Assembly (NCBI GenBank): GCA_964346175.1
Contig: CAYFTG010000006.1
Location: 1 to 64,000 of the forward strand
Length of the DNA: 64,000 bases
Source of the DNA: DTU032 sp964346175
GTDB lineage: Bacteria > Bacillota > Clostridia > Saccharofermentanales > DTU023
Direction: 5' to 3'
Below, piece after piece: positions 7,995 through 16,628 of the stretch. The notes below the pieces were generated by a model, which made no database searches, was not told where the DNA came from, and was given only the letters and a program-made list of their open reading frames with translations. Both the position numbers and the translations under genes were made by a program. Each line of letters starts with the position of its first letter. Positions within the stretch are counted from its first letter, which is position 1.

Positions 7995-10363
7995 GAGAAG
8001 TTAAAGAAAACGAAAACAGAATAACTGATCCTCCGTCTCTAGATGCAGATGCTTATATCGCTCATGCAGACAAGGAAATGCAACATATTATCGAGGTGTG
8101 GAAGTCTTACACAGGCAGCGATGACGCCTCGCTGATTTCGCGCGCCTATGAATTTGCCAAGAAAGCTCATGCGCATCAGAAGCGCGCTACAGGTGAGCCC
8201 TATATTATTCATCCGGTAGCTGCAGGCAAGATTCTGCTCGATCTGCAATTGGACGACAATACTTTAGCTGCTGCCCTCCTGCACGATACCGTAGAAGATA
8301 CGGATACTACTCTGGAAGATATCAGGGAAAATTTCGGCCAAGAAGTAATGCATCTGGTTGACGGTGTTACCAAATTATCTCGTATTTCCTATTCCTCGCA
8401 AGAAGAAGAACAAGCGCAGAATTTCCGCAAAATGTTCTTGGCTATGGCTAAAGATATCAGAGTAGTTCTGATCAAGCTCGCTGACCGTCTGCACAATATG
8501 CGGACAATGAAATATAAGGATCCCGATAAGCAGGTTTCTACCGCCAGAGAGACTCTGGATATTTACGCTCCCTTGGCGCATCGCTTAGGTATTTACAAAA
8601 TCAAATGGGAGCTGGAAGATCTCAGCTTGCGTTATCTTGATCCGGACGCATACTACGAATTAGTCGGCAGTATTGCGCAGCGCCGAGGCGACCGCGAACT
8701 GTATTTGATGGAGATAGTCGCCGAGTTGAGTGATCGCATCTCCGATATGGGCATTGAAGCAGACATTGAAGGTAGGCCGAAACATTTTTACAGCATCTAC
8801 CGCAAGATGAAAGCGCAGAAGAAAGATATTGACGAAATCTACGATATCTTCGCGACGCGCGTGATCGTACCTACTGTTGGTGACTGTTACGCAGTTTTGG
8901 GTTTGGTGCACGAACTGTACAAACCCATGCCCGGGCGTTTTAAAGACTATATTGCCATGCCGAAGACAAACGGCTATCAATCGTTACACACCACTGTTGT
9001 CGGAAGTCGCGGCATACCCTTTGAAGTTCAGATTCGCACAGACGACATGCACTATACCGCCGAATACGGTATTGCCGCTCACTGGCGCTACAAAGAGGGC
9101 AGGCAGGATCAGAAGGTGACTTCGATCGAGATGCGTCTTAACTGGCTGCGCCAGCTGACTGAGTGGCAGCACGACGCACGCGACGCCTCCGAGTATATGG
9201 CGACCTTGAAGGAAGGCCTGATTACGGATGAGGTCTTTGTCTTTACTCCGCAGGGTGACGTTATCGACTTGCCGGCCGGAGCTGTGCCTGTAGATTTTGC
9301 TTATCACATTCACAGTGATATCGGCAATTCCATGTACGGAGCCAGAGTCAACGGACGCATGGTGCCTTTGACTTATGAACTGCAGAACGGTGATATCGTC
9401 GAAATCCTTACCTCGGATAAAGTTCGCGGCCCTTCTCGCGACTGGCTCACGATTATTAAAAGCGGTACAGCCCGAAACAAGATCTCGACCTGGTTCAAGC
9501 GTGAACGACGGGAAGAAAACATGGTGCGCGGCAGAGAGATTCTGGAACGCGAGATTAAGAACGCAGGTTTCACACCGGCCGAATTGTTGCAAAAAGATGT
9601 AATCGCTCCGGCTTTGAAGCGCTACTCGTATAACACTCTCGATGATATTTATGCCGCAATCGGCTATGGCGGTCTTCAGGCCAAGCGTTTCATACCTCGC
9701 CTGCGTGATGCCTACCTGCGCACACTGCCTGAGGAAAAATTGGCTGATATGGGCTACACGATTACCAATCGGGGCCAGGTCGTGTACAATCCGGATCAGA
9801 TTTTGACGGAGGAGAAGCTGCTGAAAGGCGGCGAGGCCACTGTTATCAGTAAACCCAAGAAGAAAGCGGACTTCGATAAGGAAATCCCTGTTAAGGTTCA
9901 AGGTTTGGACAACGCCTTGGTTAAGCTTTCGAAATGTTGCAATCCGGTCCCGGGTGATGCGATTATCGGCTTTGTTACGCGGGGGCAGGGTGTAGCTGTC
10001 CATCGAATGAACTGCAGCAATATTCGTCACATTTTGGAAAAATTCGATCGTTCCCAGGAAGATGCTGAGCGGGCTGCGCGCCTGATAGATGTCTCTTGGA
10101 TCGACAGCAGTGCCTACAGCACTTATCCGGTAGATATCCAAATTATTGCCCGCGACCGCACGCGCTTGTTAGCTGAAATTTCAGCTGCCATCGCTGAAGA
10201 ACATGCATCTGTTCAATCTGCATCAATGTCTTCAGCGAAGGATATCAGTGCCAATATTTTAATGACGGTAAATATCGAAAACCAAGAGCAATTTGATCGC
10301 CTCGTAGGGCGAATTAAAGCAATTGACAGCGTGGTTAGAGTAACACGCGGTCATAATGCTTAA
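7991..10363 (+). CDS. relA: bifunctional (p)ppGpp synthetase/hydrolase, RelA/SpoT family
   Basis: A 790-residue long RSH protein that makes and degrades the stringent-response alarmone. The order is: HD hydrolase domain (A-L-L-H-D-T-V-E-D-T near residue 95, so hydrolase-competent), then the synthetase domain with Y-D-I-F-A-T-R-V and K-T-N-G-Y-Q-S-L-H-T-T. The TGS domain (V-F-V-F-T-P-Q-G-D) and the zinc-finger/CC region with K-C-C-N-P-V-P-G-D follow, and a C-terminal ACT domain ends the protein. It is translationally coupled to recJ, a common clostridial arrangement. Its stop overlaps the RNase J stop on the other strand by three bases, with no terminator visible between them. Confidence 0.96.
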   Translation: MREVKENENRITDPPSLDADAYIAHADKEMQHIIEVWKSYTGSDDASLISRAYEFAKKAHAHQKRATGEPYIIHPVAAGKILLDLQLDDNTLAAALLHDTVEDTDTTLEDIRENFGQEVMHLVDGVTKLSRISYSSQEEEQAQNFRKMFLAMAKDIRVVLIKLADRLHNMRTMKYKDPDKQVSTARETLDIYAPLAHRLGIYKIKWELEDLSLRYLDPDAYYELVGSIAQRRGDRELYLMEIVAELSDRISDMGIEADIEGRPKHFYSIYRKMKAQKKDIDEIYDIFATRVIVPTVGDCYAVLGLVHELYKPMPGRFKDYIAMPKTNGYQSLHTTVVGSRGIPFEVQIRTDDMHYTAEYGIAAHWRYKEGRQDQKVTSIEMRLNWLRQLTEWQHDARDASEYMATLKEGLITDEVFVFTPQGDVIDLPAGAVPVDFAYHIHSDIGNSMYGARVNGRMVPLTYELQNGDIVEILTSDKVRGPSRDWLTIIKSGTARNKISTWFKRERREENMVRGREILEREIKNAGFTPAELLQKDVIAPALKRYSYNTLDDIYAAIGYGGLQAKRFIPRLRDAYLRTLPEEKLADMGYTITNRGQVVYNPDQILTEEKLLKGGEATVISKPKKKADFDKEIPVKVQGLDNALVKLSKCCNPVPGDAIIGFVTRGQGVAVHRMNCSNIRHILEKFDRSQEDAERAARLIDVSWIDSSAYSTYPVDIQIIARDRTRLLAEISAAIAEEHASVQSASMSSAKDISANILMTVNIENQEQFDRLVGRIKAIDSVVRVTRGHNA

Positions 10364-12129
10364 TCTCCATTCAATACGTTGATTGAAATTATCACGACCG
10401 GGCGCCGGCGTGTATAGTCAAACAGCGCTTTTTGGATTTGATTTCTTATGTTTTTCTCCGTTAAAGCGAAGACTAGGGGTTTATTGCGTTTTTGCTGTTT
10501 TGCGGCCATGTCGTCTAGGAGCTCTCGGCAGATATCAACGATATGATTCATTTCGCTTGAGTAGATAAAGCCGCGCGCCTGGATATCAGGTTCACCCAGA
10601 ATTTTATCTTTTTCTTTATCTAGGGTTAGAGCAATTGTCACTACGCCGTCATCAGCCAGCAGGCGACGGTCATACAATACGTGCTCATCAATATCGCCCA
10701 TTCCGGATCCGTCGATCGGGATACCTTCACCTTCAGTAAAGCCGGCAAAAGACATGCGGTCTGAGTGGAGTTCGAGGATATCTCCATTTTTCAGTATCGC
10801 GATATTGTCGGAGGGGGTACCCATATCATTGATTAATTTGGCATGCGTATAAAGCATGCGGTACTCGCCGTGACCGGGAATAAAGAACTTAGGGCGCACG
10901 AGACGGTTCATCAGCAGTAGTTCATCGCGGAACGCGTGACCTGAGGCATGGACATCCGCTAGCGATTGATAAATAACATCAGCTCCCTGACGGAAGAGGG
11001 CATCGATTACCTTGAAGATCGCCTGTTCATTTCCAGGAATCATGGAAGAGGAAAGCACAACAGTGTCGCCTGTCATGATCTCAACACTGCGATGCTCAGA
11101 AAAAGCCAGTCTGGTCAAAGCAGCCATAGGCTCACCCTGACTGCCGGTGGTTAATAGCACGAGCTGCTCGGGCGGGTAGTTATCGAGCTCATTCATGTTG
11201 ATTATTGTTTTCGGATTGTAGTCCAAATAGTCCAGTTCGGTGGCTGCAGAGAAGGTGTTAAGCATGCTGCGCCCGAGAATAAGGACTTTGCGATTGTATT
11301 TTTCTGCGGCAGTAATGACCTGCTGCAGGCGATAAACGTTGGAGGCGAAGGTTGTGACGATAATGCGTCCGCTGGCGTTGGCAAATATTTCTGAAAAAGC
11401 CTCGCCCACCTTTGATTCGGACATAGAGTGGCCTTCGCGTTCTATATTTGTGCTGTCAGAGATTAAGGCAAGAACACCTTCATTACCTAGTTCCGCAAAA
11501 GTTCCCAGGTCTATCGGATCCCCCGTGATTGGAGTGTAATCAACTTTGAAGTCACCGGTGACAATAACTGTTCCAACCGGGCAGCGCACTGCGATTGAGG
11601 AAGCATCCGGTACTGAATGGTTGATGTGAATAAAGCGCGCTGAAAATTTGCCCGCATCCACTATGTCTCCGGGCTTGACTTGGCGCAAATCAGCCTTAGC
11701 CAGCAGCTTTTTGTTGCGACTTTCCAACTTGATTTCAATTAATCTCTTTGTGAGCGGGGTTGCGTATACGGGAACATCGAATTCATCTATGAACCAAGGT
11801 ATGGCGCCAATGTGGTCTTCGTGTCCGTGGGTAATGAATAAGCCCTTAATCTTATCGCGGTTTTCTCGCAGATAAGTGAAGTCGGGAATGATTACGTCGA
11901 CTCCCAACATGTCATTGTCCGGGAAGCCCATGCCGCAGTCGACGATGACGATTTCGTCTTCGTACTCGAAGACTGTCATGTTCTTGCCGACTTCGTGCAT
12001 GCCCCCGAGAGGAATTACTCGTAGAGGACTTTCTTTTGATGTTTCGCTGGCATCCATTCCGTTGCGATAAGGGCGTGTCAAGTTTCGATTTTTTTTCTTT
12101 CGGGAATTTTGACCCGATGATTTTGTCAT
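10360..12129 (-). CDS. rnj: ribonuclease J
   Basis: A 589-residue beta-CASP metallo-beta-lactamase ribonuclease with 5'-exonuclease and endonuclease activity in mRNA decay and rRNA maturation. The basic N-terminal tail (about 35 residues) is followed by P-L-G-G-M-H-E-V-G-K-N-M and the metal motif T-H-G-H-E-D-H-I-G-A near residue 100. Next come H-S-V-P-D, the beta-CASP segment with T-T-G-S-Q-G-E-P, and the H-A-S-G-H motif. GGAG lies 5 bases before the ATG at 12129. One copy in the window; Firmicutes often have two (J1 and J2) and I cannot tell which this is. Confidence 0.95.
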   Translation of the reverse strand: MTKSSGQNSRKKKNRNLTRPYRNGMDASETSKESPLRVIPLGGMHEVGKNMTVFEYEDEIVIVDCGMGFPDNDMLGVDVIIPDFTYLRENRDKIKGLFITHGHEDHIGAIPWFIDEFDVPVYATPLTKRLIEIKLESRNKKLLAKADLRQVKPGDIVDAGKFSARFIHINHSVPDASSIAVRCPVGTVIVTGDFKVDYTPITGDPIDLGTFAELGNEGVLALISDSTNIEREGHSMSESKVGEAFSEIFANASGRIIVTTFASNVYRLQQVITAAEKYNRKVLILGRSMLNTFSAATELDYLDYNPKTIINMNELDNYPPEQLVLLTTGSQGEPMAALTRLAFSEHRSVEIMTGDTVVLSSSMIPGNEQAIFKVIDALFRQGADVIYQSLADVHASGHAFRDELLLMNRLVRPKFFIPGHGEYRMLYTHAKLINDMGTPSDNIAILKNGDILELHSDRMSFAGFTEGEGIPIDGSGMGDIDEHVLYDRRLLADDGVVTIALTLDKEKDKILGEPDIQARGFIYSSEMNHIVDICRELLDDMAAKQQKRNKPLVFALTEKNIRNQIQKALFDYTRRRPVVIISINVLNGD

Positions 12130-12200
12130 AGTTTCTCCATATTTCTATTGTTAATGAGATCTGCACAAGGCAGAAGATCGCTTATTTGCTTCAACTCAAT

Positions 12201-12230
12201 ATTATGGCATATTTCAAACCTATCTGTCAC
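12201..12230 (-). promoter_or_regulatory. candidate promoter of RNase J
   Basis: On the reverse strand, GTGACA (12230-12225) and CATAAT (12206-12201) are separated by 18 bases. They lie about 72 bases upstream of the RNase J start, in the spacer shared with the divergent rpsT promoter. Confidence 0.4.
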
Positions 12231-12298
12231 AAGTGTTTCCGGAAAGGCTCTAAGACTCAGATAAACTCTCTTATGATTGTGAAAATTTTTTTCAAGGC

Positions 12299-12328
12299 TT
12301 GAAATGCCTGCGCCGGTCGTGATACAAT
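12299..12328 (+). promoter_or_regulatory. promoter of rpsT
   Basis: TTGAAA at 12299-12304 and TACAAT at 12323-12328 with an 18-base spacer, 34 bases before the rpsT start. Confidence 0.65.
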
Positions 12329-12361
12329 GCGCTGTGTTTGCAAAGAATAGGAGGACATGCT

Positions 12362-12622
12362 GTGCCCAACATTAGATCATCAGAAAGACGCGTTCGTTCC
12401 AACGAGCGTAAAGCAGAATATAACAAGAGAGTAAGATCTGAGCTGAAAACAGTAGTTAAGAAGGCTATCAGTGCGCAGGAGCAAGATCTCGTCAATAAGG
12501 ACGATGTCGTTAAACTCGCGCAAAAGAAGCTGGACCACGCCGTCAGCAAAGGTATTATTCACAAGAACACTGCTGCACGTCGCAAGGCTAGAATTGCCAA
12601 AACTCAGCCTGTGGTGGAATAA
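12362..12622 (+). CDS. rpsT: 30S ribosomal protein bS20
   Basis: An 86-residue, lysine/arginine-rich helical protein of normal bS20 length that binds 16S rRNA early in assembly. It starts P-N-I-R-S-S-E-R-R-V-R and ends H-K-N-T-A-A-R-R-K-A-R, both family signatures. The start is GTG at 12362, 7 bases after AGGAGG. The in-frame ATG at 12338 lies upstream of that ribosome site and would add eight residues not seen in the family. Confidence 0.94.
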   Translation: MPNIRSSERRVRSNERKAEYNKRVRSELKTVVKKAISAQEQDLVNKDDVVKLAQKKLDHAVSKGIIHKNTAARRKARIAKTQPVVE

Positions 12623-12670
12623 ATCAATTTCTCAGTCTTCCGGAATTAACACGGAAGACATTGCCTTGTA

Positions 12671-12710
12671 GCGCAATAGGCCCTCAAGAGGGTCTTTTTT
12701 GCGCTTTTTT
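12671..12710 (+). terminator. intrinsic terminator after rpsT
   Basis: An inner stem GGCCCT/AGGGTC with loop CAAG is followed by a T run. An outer pairing of GCGCAA (12671-12676) with TTGCGC (12699-12704) is followed by six more T residues, giving a two-stage hairpin. Confidence 0.8.
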
Positions 12711-12773
12711 AACATTTACAAACATGTTATAATTGCCTCATGCTTTCGTGCTTAGAATGGAAGGTGTAAACGG

Positions 12774-13739
12774 ATGAAAATAAGTAAAGGGTATATAGTC
12801 AGCGGAACCTTGCTCGGCTTAGCCCTAGCATTGGTTGTGTTTGTCCTAGGGTACTCCCTGATAATTTTGAACAATATATCGTATGACGACCCGGGTAAAA
12901 CCATCCCGATCGAGACCAACTTAGATCAACTTGAAGCCCCTTCCAACATGAAGGAGGGTATGAAAATACCGGTTTTCCGTGAGGACAAAGTCTGGAACGT
13001 GCTCTTAATCGGATCCGACGCTGCCGGTGATGGCGCCTTTGGACGCTCTGATGCCACGATCTTGATGACTGTTAATGAAAAGACCGGCAAAATTCACTTA
13101 ACTTCTCTAATGCGAGCAATTTATGTCAGTATCCCGAACGAACCGGATCCGCGTTATGTCAATTACTATACACCTAACTATATGCTTAACGCTGCCCACA
13201 CTTGGGGCGGCCCTGAATTGTTGCTCAAGACCGTACAAAGGAATTTCCGTGTTGACGTTTCTAAATACGTAGCAGTAAATTTTGAAGGCTTTGTCGAAGT
13301 CATTGACGCCATCGGTGGTGTTACCATCAACCTCACACCGGCTGAAGCCAATCATCTGGGCCTGGGTTCAGGTGAGCAGTTGCTGAACGGAGCCAAGGCG
13401 CTCGACTATTCCCGCATCCGCAAACTCGACAGTGATTTCTATCGCATGGGTAGACAAAGAGCTGTGGTTAGCGCCGTGATCGAAAAAATGCGCACTGTGG
13501 ATGTCGTGACTTTAGCCAAGACGGCTGAAGCAATCACTCCTTCCTTGACCACCAATTATGGTAGGAACGAATTGCTGAGCCTCATCAGCCGCGTGCCTTC
13601 ATATAGGAAGTATCCTATTGATGAGCTGATGCTGCCGGTAGAGGAATATGATGCGATGGTTTATATCAACGGCATGGAAATGTACGACATTAATTGGACG
13701 CGCAACATCAATACCTTGCACGAATTTATGAGAAAATAG
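12774..13739 (+). CDS. LytR-CpsA-Psr family cell-wall glycopolymer ligase
   Basis: A 321-residue membrane-anchored protein with one N-terminal helix (about residues 8-32) and an extracellular LCP domain. LCP enzymes move anionic glycopolymers from lipid carriers to peptidoglycan. Signatures: L-L-I-G-S-D, G-R-S-D-A-T-I-L-M-T-V-N, the T-S-L-M-R-A-I-Y-V-S-I-P strand, G-G-V-x-I-x-L, and R-I-R-K-L-D-S-D-F-Y-R-M-G-R-Q-R near residues 215-230. The usual R-D-x-Y is R-A-I-Y here; the arginine is kept. The ribosome site is GGAAGGTG and a TATAAT lies at 12728-12733. It is the first gene of a run into ruvC, with 8 bases between them. Confidence 0.92.
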   Translation: MKISKGYIVSGTLLGLALALVVFVLGYSLIILNNISYDDPGKTIPIETNLDQLEAPSNMKEGMKIPVFREDKVWNVLLIGSDAAGDGAFGRSDATILMTVNEKTGKIHLTSLMRAIYVSIPNEPDPRYVNYYTPNYMLNAAHTWGGPELLLKTVQRNFRVDVSKYVAVNFEGFVEVIDAIGGVTINLTPAEANHLGLGSGEQLLNGAKALDYSRIRKLDSDFYRMGRQRAVVSAVIEKMRTVDVVTLAKTAEAITPSLTTNYGRNELLSLISRVPSYRKYPIDELMLPVEEYDAMVYINGMEMYDINWTRNINTLHEFMRK

Positions 13740-13747
13740 AAGAACCC

Positions 13748-14257
13748 ATGTTGATTCTCGGTATCGACCCCGGATATGCCATCACAGGCTTCTCTCTGCT
13801 CTCCTACAGCGACAATCACTTCAGCACGTTGGATTATGGGGTTGTACGAACGGAGGCCGGCTCGCCCTTTCCTGAGCGATTGCTGGCTATAGATCAGGCC
13901 ATGCAGGCCTTGATCGAAAGATATCAACCGACGTGTATGGCTGTGGAGGAGATTTTCTTCAGCCGCAACACGACTACAGCCATGGGTACTGCCCAGGCAC
14001 GGGGAGTAGCGATAGTAGCCGGTGCCAGAGCAGGAATCCCGGTCTACGAATATACGCCGATCCAGGTCAAAAAAGCTGTTACCGGTTACGGACGTGCCGA
14101 TAAGGAGCAGGTTCAGTATATGGTCTGCAGGCTCTTGAACCTACGCACAATACCGCAGCCGGATGACGCCGCAGACGCCTTAGCGGTCGCCATCTGTCAC
14201 GCACACTCAGGAAATCGTTCCGACTCCTTAGCAGTAGGGAACCATTTATTTGATTAG
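13748..14257 (+). CDS. ruvC: Holliday-junction endonuclease RuvC
   Basis: A 169-residue resolvase of normal length that cuts Holliday junctions symmetrically. Acidic active-site motifs are G-I-D-P-G (residues 5-9), V-E-E-I-F-F (about 65-70) and D-D-A-A-D-A-L-A near residue 138. ATG 13748 gives the standard M-L-I-L-G-I-D start; the frame stays open upstream into the end of the LCP gene but that extension is not family-like. The ribosome site is weak (AGAAG), suggesting coupling to the preceding gene. It is followed 12 bases later by ruvA. Confidence 0.95.
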   Translation: MLILGIDPGYAITGFSLLSYSDNHFSTLDYGVVRTEAGSPFPERLLAIDQAMQALIERYQPTCMAVEEIFFSRNTTTAMGTAQARGVAIVAGARAGIPVYEYTPIQVKKAVTGYGRADKEQVQYMVCRLLNLRTIPQPDDAADALAVAICHAHSGNRSDSLAVGNHLFD

Positions 14258-14269
14258 AAAGTTTAAGCT

Positions 14270-14878
14270 ATGATTGCTCGAGTTAATGGCACAGTCTTGC
14301 AGAGAATGAGTGACTCCGTCGTTGTCAACCTCAACGGCCTGGGTTTGCGCATAGAATCTGCGCCGCGAATAATCGCGCAGCTGCCCCCCGCGGGCGAAGA
14401 GCTTACACTCTTTACGCACTTACATGTGAGAGAAAACGAGCTGACCTTATTCGGCTTTAATCTGGAAGAGGAGATGCATCTATTCTCCCTATTGATTACA
14501 GTGAGCGGAATCGGTCCGAAAATAGCTTTACAGGTCTTGGAAGCGCTCGACCCCAGCTCCTTTGCACTGGCCGTTTTGCAAGGAGACATAAAGAGCCTGA
14601 CGCGAGCCAAAGGCATTGGCAAAAAGGGGGCTGAGCGGATTATCTTGGAATTGAAAGACAAGGTGGCCAAAAGCGACTTTGTTGCCGAAAGCGAGTCTCT
14701 GACCGGACCCGAGCAGCTTGCAGGTGACAGCGTGATAAATGATGCGCTTAACGCACTTGTAGTCTTGGGTTATTCGGCGAAAGAAGCTGAAGCGGTAATC
14801 ACTAGTCTCAACACGAGTGAAGCAGATGATGTAGAAAGCTTGCTCCGCAAAGCCCTACGCAAACTATCCAAGTGGTAA
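14270..14878 (+). CDS. ruvA: Holliday-junction branch-migration protein RuvA
   Basis: A 202-residue protein with the three RuvA domains. The N-terminal OB fold starts M-I-A-R-V-N-G-T-V. A central pair of helix-hairpin-helix motifs includes V-S-G-I-G-P-K-I-A-L and A-K-G-I-G-K-K-G-A-E-R-I. The C-terminal helical domain, about residues 155-202, contacts RuvB and contains L-V-V-L-G-Y-S-A-K-E-A. It forms tetramers on four-way junctions and loads the RuvB motor. Confidence 0.96.
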   Translation: MIARVNGTVLQRMSDSVVVNLNGLGLRIESAPRIIAQLPPAGEELTLFTHLHVRENELTLFGFNLEEEMHLFSLLITVSGIGPKIALQVLEALDPSSFALAVLQGDIKSLTRAKGIGKKGAERIILELKDKVAKSDFVAESESLTGPEQLAGDSVINDALNALVVLGYSAKEAEAVITSLNTSEADDVESLLRKALRKLSKW

Positions 14879-14920
14879 GTTTTTTTCTTGTTGAATAAAG
14901 GGTAATGAGGAAAGATATTT

Positions 14921-16060
14921 ATGTATGAAATTTTCAGCCAGATGGATCAGGAAGACGAGTCTTTCGTTGATGAGCGTCTGCTCTCCAGAAAAACCATCAG
15001 ATCTGATGGCAGGGAAGAGGGGCTACGCCCAAGCAGGCTGGACGAATATTTCGGCCAGGAGAAAATAAAAGAAAACATAAAAATATCAATGGAGGCCGCT
15101 CAAGCTAGGGGGGAAGCGCTAGATCACGTTCTCCTTTACGGTCCGCCCGGGCTAGGTAAAACCACTCTGGCCGGTATCATCGCACAAGAAATGAATGTGG
15201 AAATGCGGATAACCTCCGGCCCGGCCATTGAAAGACAGGGTGACTTGGCAGCACTCTTGACCAATCTACAAGAAAAGGACTTACTCTTCATCGATGAGAT
15301 CCATCGTCTCAACCGCAGTGTCGAAGAAATTCTCTATCCAGCCATGGAAGATTATGCGCTCGATCTCATCATCGGCAAAGGACCCTCCGCTCGTTCTATC
15401 CGTTTGGATTTGCCCCAGTTTACTTTAGTAGGGGCTACAACCAAGGCAGGATTGATCTCCTCGCCTCTGCGTGACCGCTTCGGTATGATCTACCGACTTG
15501 ATTTATATACGCCTGAAGAGATCGCCAAAATCCTTCTGCGTAACGCCGCCCGACTAGACGTCGGCATTGATGAGGACGGACTCAAGCTGCTCTCCAGCAG
15601 ATGCCGCGGCACTCCGCGTGTCGCTATTCGCTTGCTGCGCCGTATGCGCGACTTTGCGCAGGTGCGCGGAGACAATATCATTAATCGTGAAATTTGCGAA
15701 GTGGGGCTGAAAGCTTTGGAAGTAGATGAAGTTGGGCTGGATTCAACCGACCGTATGCTAATGCGCACTATGGCGACTATGTACAATGGAGGCCCCGTCG
15801 GTCTTGACACCATGGCTGCCGTAACCGGTGAAGATTCCACCACGATTGAAGACATCTATGAACCGTATCTGATGCAGATTGGTTTTTTGATAAAGACCCC
15901 ACGCGGCAGAATTTTGACGCAACAGGGTTTTGCCCACTTAGGACTCGAGTATCCGAAAAACGGCGCCCTCCAAGTCAATAACAGGCAAGTCACGCTGCAG
16001 GATGTCGTCAACTGGGAAAATTCAGAAGATAGGGAAGAAGGCTTAGCTGATGAAGAATAA
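14921..16060 (+). CDS. ruvB: Holliday-junction helicase motor RuvB
   Basis: A 379-residue AAA+ ATPase, longer than the usual ~335 because of an acidic N-terminal extension (about 20 residues) and an acidic C-terminal tail. The core is standard: P-S-R-L-D-E-Y-F-G-Q, Walker A G-P-P-G-L-G-K-T-T near 75, Walker B L-F-I-D-E-I-H-R, sensor G-A-T-T-K-A-G, and the R-D-R-F-G arginine finger. A winged-helix DNA-binding domain ends with T-P-R-G-R. The ribosome site is GAGGAAAG. Its 3' end overlaps queH by 11 bases. Confidence 0.97.
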   Translation: MYEIFSQMDQEDESFVDERLLSRKTIRSDGREEGLRPSRLDEYFGQEKIKENIKISMEAAQARGEALDHVLLYGPPGLGKTTLAGIIAQEMNVEMRITSGPAIERQGDLAALLTNLQEKDLLFIDEIHRLNRSVEEILYPAMEDYALDLIIGKGPSARSIRLDLPQFTLVGATTKAGLISSPLRDRFGMIYRLDLYTPEEIAKILLRNAARLDVGIDEDGLKLLSSRCRGTPRVAIRLLRRMRDFAQVRGDNIINREICEVGLKALEVDEVGLDSTDRMLMRTMATMYNGGPVGLDTMAAVTGEDSTTIEDIYEPYLMQIGFLIKTPRGRILTQQGFAHLGLEYPKNGALQVNNRQVTLQDVVNWENSEDREEGLADEE

Positions 16061-16625
16061 GAGATTGCTGCTTCATATCTGCTGTGGACCTTGTTCTATG
16101 GCTCCGCTTGAGCGATTAACGGCTGCTGAGCGCGACTGTGAGCTGTTTTTTTTCAATCCGAATATTCATCCCTCAGTTGAATGGCAGCGCCGCCTGAACA
16201 ATGCGCTAAAGGCAGCCCAACATTATGAATTGCCACTTCATATCTTTCCAGGTACAGACGAGGAAGCTTGGCGTAAACGCGCCGCTGAGGGTAAAGAGCG
16301 CTGCAGGTTTTGTTATGAAACGCGAATGCAAAAGACGGCTGAATTCGCTGCCAATAACGGCTTCGACAGCTTCAGTACCAGCCTGCTCGTCAGTCCTTAT
16401 CAGGACAGGGAGGCTATTCTCAGAGCGGGGACTGCCGCTGCTGCAGAATACGGACTGGAATTTGAGGCTCACGACTGGCGCGAGCAGTACCGTCGAGGAC
16501 AGGATCTGGCACGAGAGATCGGCCTTTACCGTCAGAAATATTGCGGCTGTATTGTATCTCTAGAAGATTCCAAGTTTTATGAGAAAATCTGCGCTGAACA
16601 CGCCCGGCTACTTCAAACAAGCTGA
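16050..16625 (+). CDS. queH: epoxyqueuosine reductase QueH
   Basis: A 191-residue QueH-family protein (formerly DUF208), the non-cobalamin enzyme that reduces epoxyqueuosine to queuosine at position 34 of tRNA. Cysteine motifs likely bind the iron-sulfur and second iron sites: C-C-G-P-C at residues 11-15, C-R-F-C-Y-E-T-R-M near 86, and K-Y-C-G-C-I near 170. It overlaps ruvB by 11 bases and so is translationally coupled. RuvB-adjacent queuosine genes (queA, tgt) are usual in bacteria; here queH takes that place. Confidence 0.93.
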   Translation: MKNKRLLLHICCGPCSMAPLERLTAAERDCELFFFNPNIHPSVEWQRRLNNALKAAQHYELPLHIFPGTDEEAWRKRAAEGKERCRFCYETRMQKTAEFAANNGFDSFSTSLLVSPYQDREAILRAGTAAAAEYGLEFEAHDWREQYRRGQDLAREIGLYRQKYCGCIVSLEDSKFYEKICAEHARLLQTS

Positions 16626-16628
16626 TTA

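Noticed and set aside
8984..10141. A long reverse-strand open frame of 385 codons inside rel
   Set aside because: It is antisense to strongly conserved rel sequence, has no ribosome site or recognisable domain, and is explained as a by-product of rel codon use.
12338..12622. A start for rpsT at ATG 12338
   Set aside because: It lies upstream of the AGGAGG site and adds eight residues not found in bS20. GTG 12362 fits both spacing and family.
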